From UBA1924 sp963976625 (GTDB taxonomy: Bacteria > Planctomycetota > Phycisphaerae > Phycisphaerales > UBA1924): a stretch of 64,000 bases of DNA. The notes beneath the pieces were generated by a model. That model searched no databases. It was given only the letters and a program-made list of their open reading frames with translations, and had not been told where the DNA came from. A program made the translations under genes and the position numbers. The stretch covers positions 11,530 through 75,529 of the forward strand of contig CAXBLA010000014.1 in NCBI GenBank assembly GCA_963976625.1, read 5' to 3'. How positions within the stretch are numbered: position 1 is the first letter of the stretch; each line of letters starts with the position of its first letter. This document shows, in pieces, positions 50,819 to 57,866 of this stretch.

Positions 50819-51844
50819 TTACCAGCCGCTCTGGACCTCTTCGCCGTGGAGCATCTTCCACGCGGCTTCGAGGAGATCATCACAACCAAGCCCGATCGCA
50901 CCCGAGATCGGGAAGATCTCTTGGTTCCCATCGAGCTGAAGCTCGGTCCGCAGGGCGTCGATCGCTTCTTCGCGGTCCTCTTCGGTCATCAGATCGAGCT
51001 TGTTGAGCGCGATCATCTCGGGCTTCTCGGCCAGCTCGGACGAATACTCGACGAGCTCCTGGCGGATGTTGCGGTAGTTGGCCGCGGCTCCCATGGCGTT
51101 GTCGGGCTCGACATCGAGCACATGGATGATCACGCGGGTGCGTTCGATATGACGCAAGAAGTCGTGCCCGAGCCCTGCGCCTTCGGCGGCTCCTTCGATC
51201 AGACCGGGGATGTCCGCGATCACTATGCGGCGAGCTTGGTCGAGGATCGCGATGCCGAGCTGTGGCGACAAGGTTGTAAACGGGTAGTTGGCGATTTTGG
51301 GATCGGCGCGTGATACGGACTTGAGGAATGTACTCTTGCCCGCGTTGGGCAGGCCGACCAATCCGACCTCCGCGATGACCTTGAGATCCAGCGCCAGCGC
51401 GATGACCTCGCCGGGCTCGCCCGGGCTGGCGGTGCGCGGCGTCTGATTCACGGCGTTCTTAAAATGCTCGTTGCCGTATCCGCCCTTGCCCCCGCGTGCA
51501 ACGATGATGGATTCGCCCGGGCCCAGGTCGGCGATCTGCTCGCCGGTGTTTTCGTTGAAGACGATGGTGCCCGCGGGCACGCGGATGACGCGGTCGGGAG
51601 CGTTGGCGCCGGTGCACTGCTTGTTGCCGCCGCCCTCGCCGTTCTCGGCTTTCCAGTCGTAGATCCCGCGGAAATCGATCAGGGTGTTGAGCCCTTCGTC
51701 AACGCGGAGGATGACATCGCCGCCTTTGCCGCCGTCGCCGCCGTTGGGTCCGCCCTTGGGCATGCCTTTGGCTCGTTTGAAGGAGACTTTGCCGTTGCCG
51801 CCATCGCCGGCGGTGACCTGAATTCGTGCGCGATCAATAAACAT
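50819..51844 (-). CDS. obgE: GTPase ObgE/CgtA
   Basis: 341-residue ribosome-assembly GTPase. The Gly-rich Obg fold (GDGGNGKVSFKRAKG; GGPNGGDGGKGGDVI) is followed by the G domain: G1 GLPNAGKSTFL, G3 DIPGLIEGAAEGAGLGHDFL, G4 NKLD. The start at 51844 (MFIDRARIQ) is the family standard. A TACGAT box is 7 nt before the ATG. No rplU/rpmA genes are adjacent. Confidence 0.96.
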   Translation of the reverse strand: MFIDRARIQVTAGDGGNGKVSFKRAKGMPKGGPNGGDGGKGGDVILRVDEGLNTLIDFRGIYDWKAENGEGGGNKQCTGANAPDRVIRVPAGTIVFNENTGEQIADLGPGESIIVARGGKGGYGNEHFKNAVNQTPRTASPGEPGEVIALALDLKVIAEVGLVGLPNAGKSTFLKSVSRADPKIANYPFTTLSPQLGIAILDQARRIVIADIPGLIEGAAEGAGLGHDFLRHIERTRVIIHVLDVEPDNAMGAAANYRNIRQELVEYSSELAEKPEMIALNKLDLMTEEDREEAIDALRTELQLDGNQEIFPISGAIGLGCDDLLEAAWKMLHGEEVQSGW

Positions 51845-51851
51845 AGGGGTG

Positions 51852-51857
51852 ATCGTA
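51852..51857 (-). promoter_or_regulatory. TANNNT -10 box, leaderless obgE mRNA
   Basis: On the minus strand TACGAT, 7 nt, then ATG. The weakest of the set by sequence. Confidence 0.4.
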
Positions 51858-52018
51858 GGCTGGGGAACTCGATAGGCGTGCAAATGGGGCGTCGGGACGC
51901 GCCGAAGATCCGGATTCTCAAGCGTTTGCGTGAAACCGGGGGGTTGGCTTAAGTCTGGGTCAAGTCCGCCCATCCATCGGCCGATAAGCGTGGCATCCCC
52001 TCAAAGAACGGAGCCGAC

Positions 52019-52447
52019 ATGACGCCGACAACACAGCCAACTCAGAGCCCGAGCCAGGGCCCAACCCAAAGCCAGATCAACCGCCGATCCTACGAACGCT
52101 TCGCCGTCAAGCCCGGCTACACCAGCGCGAGTATCCGGGTCGATCCCAACGAGATCGCCTACGGGCTCGAGGGCTATGTGTACGACCTGTCCGAGGGCGG
52201 CATCCGCTTTGATCTCGATACGCCGATTGAGTCTGGACGCACGATCTCGATGCGGATCAACCTGCCCGGGATCGTGGGCGAGCCCGACGAGCGGGCGGTC
52301 TTTGTGACCGGCGATGTGGTTTGGTGCGATGTGGACGATACGGGCGATGCGAAGATGGCGATGTCCATCTCCAAGTTTGATCGCGACGGCGACAAGCAAC
52401 GCCTGATCCGGGCGATCTCCTGCTCGGGCTACCAGCGGGCAGCCTAA
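52019..52447 (+). CDS. PilZ domain protein
   Basis: 142 residues. After a Gln/Pro/Ser/Thr-rich N-terminus comes a PilZ domain with NRRSYERF (RxxxR) and YDLSEGGIRFDLD (DxSxxG), so the c-di-GMP pocket looks complete, better than in the PilZ protein at 1257. A Shine-Dalgarno GGAG is 5 nt upstream. Monocistronic, with a terminator. Confidence 0.88.
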   Translation: MTPTTQPTQSPSQGPTQSQINRRSYERFAVKPGYTSASIRVDPNEIAYGLEGYVYDLSEGGIRFDLDTPIESGRTISMRINLPGIVGEPDERAVFVTGDVVWCDVDDTGDAKMAMSISKFDRDGDKQRLIRAISCSGYQRAA

Positions 52448-52473
52448 AGAGATTCCAATTTACAAACAAACCG

Positions 52474-52500
52474 CAAGCACCCAGAGCGGTGCTTGTTTTC
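52474..52500 (+). terminator. Terminator after PilZ gene
   Basis: Eight-bp stem CAAGCACC / GGTGCTTG with a 6-nt loop, followed by TTTT. It may serve the convergent gene also. Confidence 0.8.
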
Positions 52501-52504
52501 TCTA

Positions 52505-53173
52505 TCAAGTTGCGCTTGGCGGGGGCGAGTCGATCGAATAGTCACTCGACACTAAAACCAGCCACTCCGGGTTGCCCTTGCCGCGGAGCTTGCCCTTCTT
52601 CATCTTGCCACCGAGCACCGGGCTCTTGGTCCAGTCGAGCACGGGGTAGCCCAGCTCGGGGAGCCCATCACGGACGGCTTCGGCGATCTCTTGGGCTCGA
52701 TCCGGATCGAGCACCCCGCCCTCGCCAAGCTCAGCCTTGTCGGCTTCGTAGTGGGGCTTGACGAGCGAGATGATCTGCCCGCCGGGCTTGAGCCAGCGGG
52801 CCGCCGCGTGCAGGGCTCGGCTCTGTCGCGTCCAGCCCAGGTCGATCACGCCGAGGTCAATCCCGCCGTGTTCGATGACGGCTTGTGGGGGATCAAGATG
52901 CAGGGCGTTGGAGCGTTCGTGGATGACGACTCGATCGTCGGTGCGGAGTTTCCAGGCGAACTCGCCGTAGGCGGTGTCGATGGCGTGCACGCATGCGGCT
53001 CCGTTCTGGAGCAGGCAGTCGGTGAAGCCGCCGGTCGAGCAGCCGAAGTCGGCGCATAGCCATCCGGATGGATCGAGGTTGAATGCGTTGATCGCGTGGT
53101 GGAGCTTGAGCCCGCCGCGGGAAACAAACTCGGGCGTCGGCTCTGGGGCCGGTACGGGGATGGACTCGCTCAT
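52505..53173 (-). CDS. TlyA-like / FtsJ-type rRNA methyltransferase lacking S4 domain
   Basis: 222 residues. The methyltransferase core matches TlyA (2'-O-methyltransferase): FVSRGGLKLHHAINAF, ADFGCSTGGFTDCLLQ (SAM loop), VHAIDTAYGEFAWKL, IDLGVIDLGWTRQ, and IISLVKPHYEADKAELG with the Lys of the K-D-K-E set. The usual N-terminal S4 RNA-binding domain is missing; instead there is a short Pro-rich start. Its ATG overlaps the stop of lpxI by 4 nt (ATGA). Confidence 0.85.
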   Translation of the reverse strand: MSESIPVPAPEPTPEFVSRGGLKLHHAINAFNLDPSGWLCADFGCSTGGFTDCLLQNGAACVHAIDTAYGEFAWKLRTDDRVVIHERSNALHLDPPQAVIEHGGIDLGVIDLGWTRQSRALHAAARWLKPGGQIISLVKPHYEADKAELGEGGVLDPDRAQEIAEAVRDGLPELGYPVLDWTKSPVLGGKMKKGKLRGKGNPEWLVLVSSDYSIDSPPPSAT

Positions 53174-54171
53174 TGGCTGTCCGTGACGCGCAAGCCGTCG
53201 GTTGTTGGCTTGAAGACCGAGTCGGTCCCGTTGGATGCGGGCGCGGGCATCGCAGAGCCCGAAGACTGGTGCGCACTGGCGATCGGTGCGTGCGAGACGG
53301 GCACACCCACGATCGAGATCCCCAGCTCGTCGGCTCTTTCGAGCATCGCGAAGCGATCGAGCATGATGACATCGCCGGCCGCGATCGCCAGGCACGAGCC
53401 GCCGTGCTTGTGGAGCATTTCGAGGGTTTCGAGCCCGACTGTGGGCACATCGGATCGCCGGTCGTGCTGGGCGCGGGCGCCCTTGACGAGGGTCCAGCCG
53501 CCGCGTCGGCACAGGTTGCCGGTGCGTTCGATCATCCGGTCCGTACCTTCGACGGCTTCGACCGAGATCACATCGCGATCGCGGACGGTCAGCGACTGCC
53601 CGATGTCGAGGCGCAGCAGCTCGGTGAGCAGTGGCCAGACAAACTCGATGTCGGCCCGCTGGTTGGCGCTGGGCTTGGTGCTGGTCATGACTCCGGGTTC
53701 GGAGAGCTGGTTCGTGATGGGGAATGTCGAATCGATGAGAGATACTCCGTTCCGGTCGAGTTCGTCGGCGATCACCTTGAGCACCGCGTGCGATCGTCGG
53801 TCGTGGCGCAGGTGCTTGTACCACGCGACGGCCGTGGTGATGTCGGGGATGTTCTTGATCAGCTTCCACTTCTGATGCATCAGCTTGGCTTTGTCCACGC
53901 GACCGACCATGATCGCGTGGTGCACGCCCATCTTGTTGAGCCGATTCCCCCAGGAGCGCATCCGCAGGAGCCCGACATCGCGGAACGATGTGCACAAGGC
54001 GGGCAGCTCGCTGTCATACTGGAGATGGAGCCCGAGCCCGTGGACCTCGTGGCCCATCTCTTTGAGCCCGCGTGCGATGAAGATCGGCAGGTCGCCACCG
54101 CCGGCGATGAGCCCGATGGGCGTGGGCGGCGGTGGGGGGTCGGGCAGGATGGCGAGTGCGGCTGCGGCCAT
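53170..54171 (-). CDS. lpxI: UDP-2,3-diacylglucosamine pyrophosphatase LpxI
   Basis: 333-residue LpxI (DUF1009), lipid A biosynthesis step four, alternative to LpxH. Marks: GLIAGGGDLPIFIARGLKEM at the N-terminus, HHAIMVGRVDKAKL, and in the C-terminal domain DIGQSLTVRDRDVISVEAVEGTD, GGWTLVKGAR and DVPTVGLETLEMLHKHGGSC, which contain the Asp/Glu metal ligands. The start at 54171 gives the normal length with an Ala/Pro-rich leader. Its presence predicts an LPS-type outer membrane. Confidence 0.93.
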   Translation of the reverse strand: MAAAALAILPDPPPPPTPIGLIAGGGDLPIFIARGLKEMGHEVHGLGLHLQYDSELPALCTSFRDVGLLRMRSWGNRLNKMGVHHAIMVGRVDKAKLMHQKWKLIKNIPDITTAVAWYKHLRHDRRSHAVLKVIADELDRNGVSLIDSTFPITNQLSEPGVMTSTKPSANQRADIEFVWPLLTELLRLDIGQSLTVRDRDVISVEAVEGTDRMIERTGNLCRRGGWTLVKGARAQHDRRSDVPTVGLETLEMLHKHGGSCLAIAAGDVIMLDRFAMLERADELGISIVGVPVSHAPIASAHQSSGSAMPAPASNGTDSVFKPTTDGLRVTDSQ

Positions 54172-54378
54172 GGAGGGTTCAATCTCAACTTCTCGATCGG
54201 GAGCTCGATGTGTCAGGCGTTCATTCAGATTGTATTTGATTTGATCTCGGCATATTGGCTGAGATGTCTGCAAATACGCTTGTTAGTCTGTGCTATATCA
54301 TTTCTGCGTATGGGTTTAGCGTCGGCGGGGTATCGACAGGGTGCAGATTGAGTGTATGCACCGATTTGGCCGATAGAC

Positions 54379-54621
54379 ATGGGACTTATGGCCCTTCGTG
54401 CATCACCATCGAGTACGCCCCGCGAGACGGGGATCCAGCCGGCAGGCCAACGCCCATGGCTGGGTGTGCAGTTTACCTGCGCCGGCGCGTACCAGCGCAT
54501 CTTCCGCAGTGCCGACGGCGAGAAGTACCTCGCCCGCTGCCCACGCTGCGGCAAGTCGATCACCTTCCGGGTCGGTCAGGGCGGGACGAATCAGCGGTTC
54601 TTCGATGTCTCGTGCCGATGA
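54379..54621 (+). CDS. Small zinc-binding protein
   Basis: 80 residues. The second half has WLGVQFTCAGAYQRIFRSA followed by RCPRCGKSITFRVG and a last Cys in FFDVSCR, so four Cys (C...CxxC...C) could hold a zinc. No family name is known to me. The start at 54379 is chosen among several ATGs (54352, 54388). It is the first gene of a same-strand run that continues to 57732. Confidence 0.65.
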   Translation: MGLMALRASPSSTPRETGIQPAGQRPWLGVQFTCAGAYQRIFRSADGEKYLARCPRCGKSITFRVGQGGTNQRFFDVSCR

Positions 54622-54628
54622 TCGCGGA

Positions 54629-54634
54629 TACACT
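54629..54634 (+). promoter_or_regulatory. TANNNT -10 box, leaderless start at 54642
   Basis: TACACT, then 7 nt, then ATG. It lies in the 20-bp gap after the small zinc protein gene, so the second gene may have its own promoter. Confidence 0.45.
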
Positions 54635-54641
54635 CTGTGCT

Positions 54642-55190
54642 ATGGCATCGACTTCCTCACCTTATGACATTATTCGTACCCAAGATGTATGCGCCCAGAG
54701 CGGTCGCGAACTCGAAGTCGGCGAGGAGCATATCGCGGCGCTGATTGATTCGCTCGATGATGAGCCGCTGGTTCGGGTGCTCTATTCGCTCGAAGCCTGG
54801 GATAAAGGCCCGAACCTGCCGCCCAACGCCGCGGTCTTTGGGTTCTGGAAGCGGGTGATGCCCGAGAGCGACGAGCAGGTCAAGCAGCTGGTTTCTGAAG
54901 ACGAGATGTTCGATCTCTTCGAGCAGCTCGAAGAAGCCGACGCCCACAAGCAGCTGGCTTTTCGATATCTGTTGACGCTGATTTTGATGCGGAAGAAGAA
55001 GCTTGTCTTCGAGCGTTCGACGCCCGCGAGCAAGGGCAAGCAGGGCGTGCTGGTTGTTCGCCAACGCCAGAAGGGCGGCGAGGGGCAGCTCTTCGAGGTT
55101 GTCGACCCGGGGCTCGATGACGAAACAATCATGCAGGCGACCGAAGAGCTCGGTCAGGTCATGAATCTCGACGCCGAGGGGGGGCTGTGA
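54642..55190 (+). CDS. Conserved hypothetical protein
   Basis: 182 residues, soluble, mixed alpha/beta, not recognised. Helices with charged faces (EEHIAALIDSLDDEPLVRVL; VSEDEMFDLFEQLEEADAHK) are followed by a basic segment MRKKKLVFER and beta strands QGVLVVRQRQ. No signal peptide. The stop codon overlaps the next ATG (TGATG), so it is coupled to the lipoprotein gene. Confidence 0.75.
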   Translation: MASTSSPYDIIRTQDVCAQSGRELEVGEEHIAALIDSLDDEPLVRVLYSLEAWDKGPNLPPNAAVFGFWKRVMPESDEQVKQLVSEDEMFDLFEQLEEADAHKQLAFRYLLTLILMRKKKLVFERSTPASKGKQGVLVVRQRQKGGEGQLFEVVDPGLDDETIMQATEELGQVMNLDAEGGL

Positions 55191-56086
55191 TGCGAAATCG
55201 AATCTGGTTGATTCTGGTTTCCCTCGTTGGCTTGGCCGCCGTGCTTGGTGGGTGCTCCTCGACGGGCAAGCCCGTGGATATCTCGAAGCTCGGTGAACCG
55301 CTCTCCACGATTGAGTTGGCCGAGGCGCACAACGCGCGGGTTGAGCCGTTGGATCGGTTGTGGGCGCGGATTAGCCTGCGGGCCAAGGGCACCACCAGCG
55401 ACGGCGAGTCCTACGAAGAGCAGGGCGAGGGGCACCTGCAGATCGTCAAGCCCAACAACATCTCGCTCACCATCGGCAAGCTCGGCGAGACCTACTTTGC
55501 CTTCGGTGCCAATAACGAAGACTACTGGTCTTTTGATCTTTCCAACTCGGATTATAAGAGCTTGCTGATCGGCAAGCTCAACCAGGCCACCCCCGAGAAG
55601 GTCAGCGCCCTCGGGCTGCCCGTGCACCCGGCGGAACTTGTCGCGCTCACAGGCTTGATGCCCATCGACCTGAGCAAGGCCGGAGGCTCGCGCTGGGCCA
55701 GCGACGGGAAAACTGTCGGCGTGTCGGTGCCGTCGCAGTGGGGCTCGTTCACGCTCTGGTTCGACCCGCGGACCAAGCTGGTATCCAGATCGCAGGCGTT
55801 CGATCGTGCCGGCACGCTGATCGCGTCGGCCGACCTCTCCCGCTACAAAGACGCGACCATCCGCGAGCACGCCCCGGTGCTCGTGCCCGGGAAGATCGAG
55901 ATCACGAATCCGCACGATTCGGGCTGGGTTCGGATCGAGGTCTCGGAGCCTCAGGACAAGGCGATCAATAGCCGAGTGTACCAGCCCCGGATGCTGGCGC
56001 GTGGGTACCGCGTGGACGAGATCATCGACCTCGACGCCGCGTTCGAGCCCGATACCACCGCTCAAGAAATCGGCGACAACGAGTGA
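55190..56086 (+). CDS. Outer-membrane-type lipoprotein
   Basis: 298 residues with a clear lipoprotein signal (LILVSLVGLAAVLGGCSS). The body looks like a beta-rich half-barrel of the LolA/LolB or DUF4292 kind (LDRLWARISLRAKG; GEGHLQIVKPNNISLTIGKL; FTLWFDPRTKLVSRSQAFD), an inference only. The ATG at 55190 overlaps the previous stop by one nt. It is followed by an RDD membrane protein with another overlap (GTGA). Confidence 0.75.
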   Translation: MRNRIWLILVSLVGLAAVLGGCSSTGKPVDISKLGEPLSTIELAEAHNARVEPLDRLWARISLRAKGTTSDGESYEEQGEGHLQIVKPNNISLTIGKLGETYFAFGANNEDYWSFDLSNSDYKSLLIGKLNQATPEKVSALGLPVHPAELVALTGLMPIDLSKAGGSRWASDGKTVGVSVPSQWGSFTLWFDPRTKLVSRSQAFDRAGTLIASADLSRYKDATIREHAPVLVPGKIEITNPHDSGWVRIEVSEPQDKAINSRVYQPRMLARGYRVDEIIDLDAAFEPDTTAQEIGDNE

Positions 56087-57732
56087 GCAGTCCGATGATC
56101 TCAAAGCTGTTGTCGATGTCTATCTTCGCGCTGCTCTGGGTCTCCAGCATGACGGCCGATGCTCAGGTGCTCATGGGCAGTTCGAACAACGATTCACAGG
56201 CCCACGCCCAGTCTCATGCATGGTCGATCTACGAGAACTCGCAGGGCGAGATCTTGCTCGTCCACCTGCCCCCGCGCGACGCGGACCCCGATGCCCAGAT
56301 CGCCTACGAGCCCGCACCGCCCGGCGAGATGCACGCGTTCCGCTCGCTGAGTGCGATGCCTGATGGGATCGCCGCGATCGACAACCGGGTGTTCATGGTC
56401 TTTGGTCGATCCCGGCTCCCCGGCATCGGGGCGAATGAGGGCAAGCCGGGCAAGTGGGTGCGCAAGGTGTACTCCGGGCGGGCGATTCGATCGCCGGTCG
56501 GGACGGCCTGGAACCTCATGCCTCAGGGGCGGCTTGATTCCGAGCCGATGATCACTCAGGAGGGTGAGCTGGTTGATCTGACCGCGACCAGCGATCGGCT
56601 CTGGGCATTGCTCGAAGCCGACGGGCAATACCAGCTCCTGCGCATGGGCCAAGATGAGTGGGAGCCGATTGCTCTGCCAGAGTTGTTATCGCAAGGTTCA
56701 GCCCCTGCGGCATGGCGACTGAGCAGTGTCGGCGACGATCTGATCGCGATCAATGTCGCGGATCATTCAGCCGCGAGCGCGTATGTCTACGGCGATGACG
56801 GATGGACAAGTGACTGGGCGACCATCGAACTGGCGGACCCATCGATCCAGCCAAGCAAGCTCATCGCCAGCCCGCGCGGGGTCGTGGTCGTTGATCGGGT
56901 CGGTTCCGCAAACCGAATCCGGATCTGGTCGGCCGCCGGTGTGTTCACGATCGCGTCGGATGTCGAGCTCCCCGAAGGCACCGATCTTGTGGCGATGGGC
57001 TCGGTGAATCGGCTCGTTGGTATTCATCGGCGGAGCGTAACAGCAGATACGGAAGAGAACGCCTCCGAAGACGCCCCCGATCTGATTCAGGTGTTCGAGA
57101 TCGATCTGGCCGACGGCTCGATGGTTTATGAGGGTGGTCCGGTGGTCTCCAATCCGGTGAGCGAGGCCGAGCTGCGGCTGCTGATGCTCATGATGATGCT
57201 CATCATGGGCGGAGTGCTGGTTGTCGTGATTCTCCCCAACAATGCAGAATCGATGAGCATCCCCGATGGGTTCTCACTGGCCGACCCGGGGCGACGGCTG
57301 CTGGCGACCATGAGCGATGTGTTCCTGGTGTCGATCGCGGTGGGGATGTTTTTTCAGGTCTCGGCCGTCGAGATCATCACGCTCAGCGTGATCACCCGCT
57401 CGGATGTCTCCTGGCTCGTGCTCCCTGTGACGATCGGCGTCGGGATTGTGAGCATGACGCTGATGGAGTGGCTGCTGGGCGCGACCCCGGGCAAGTTCCT
57501 CGTCGGCTTGCGCCTGGTCCGGGCGAATCCGGGTGCGATGGACCGCGTCCGCCTGCGATCGGCGATCACCCGCAATGTCATCAAGTGGCTCCTGCCGCCG
57601 GTGGTCGCGCTGGCGCTGCTTGATCCGGAGATGCTCCATCGTGGGGATCGGGCCACCAAGACGCTCGTGGTTTCGCGGATCGATGGGTACGACGGGTCCG
57701 ATTCGCCCAAAGATTCCGATTCTGAGGCTTAA
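56083..57732 (+). CDS. RDD-domain membrane protein with exported N-terminal domain
   Basis: 549 residues. Signal peptide (LLSMSIFALLWVSSMTADA), then about 330 residues of beta-propeller-like repeats (short strands with Trp/Asp turns such as RLWALLEADGQYQLLRMG), then four or more membrane helices and an RDD domain (LADPGRRLLATMSDVFLVSIA; EWLLGATPGKFLVGLRLVR). RDD proteins are often transport-related or unknown. It starts at GTG 56083 (overlapping the previous stop) or ATG 56095. Confidence 0.78.
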   Translation: MSSPMISKLLSMSIFALLWVSSMTADAQVLMGSSNNDSQAHAQSHAWSIYENSQGEILLVHLPPRDADPDAQIAYEPAPPGEMHAFRSLSAMPDGIAAIDNRVFMVFGRSRLPGIGANEGKPGKWVRKVYSGRAIRSPVGTAWNLMPQGRLDSEPMITQEGELVDLTATSDRLWALLEADGQYQLLRMGQDEWEPIALPELLSQGSAPAAWRLSSVGDDLIAINVADHSAASAYVYGDDGWTSDWATIELADPSIQPSKLIASPRGVVVVDRVGSANRIRIWSAAGVFTIASDVELPEGTDLVAMGSVNRLVGIHRRSVTADTEENASEDAPDLIQVFEIDLADGSMVYEGGPVVSNPVSEAELRLLMLMMMLIMGGVLVVVILPNNAESMSIPDGFSLADPGRRLLATMSDVFLVSIAVGMFFQVSAVEIITLSVITRSDVSWLVLPVTIGVGIVSMTLMEWLLGATPGKFLVGLRLVRANPGAMDRVRLRSAITRNVIKWLLPPVVALALLDPEMLHRGDRATKTLVVSRIDGYDGSDSPKDSDSEA

Positions 57733-57866
57733 AGCCATCCCGGTATCGAGCACAATCTGATATCTGGGCGATTTGTTGAGCCATGTACGCAAATAGTCCG
57801 ATGGGTGTTATCAGGGACCGGTGCGCAAAGTGTGCGTGCGGTTCGCTGTAAGCAGAAGGATGATGC
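57733..57866 (+). promoter_or_regulatory. Intergenic region with possible regulatory words
   Basis: 134 bp before the TPR gene. It has GGTGTTATC at 57804-57812 and GTGCGCAAA at 57821-57829, both found in the opposite orientation upstream of the gene at 60569. No -10/-35 pair is convincing. Confidence 0.3.

Noticed and set aside
53173..54351. Plus-strand frame opposite lpxI
   Set aside because: Shadow of lpxI; Gly/Val/Asp-rich without domain.
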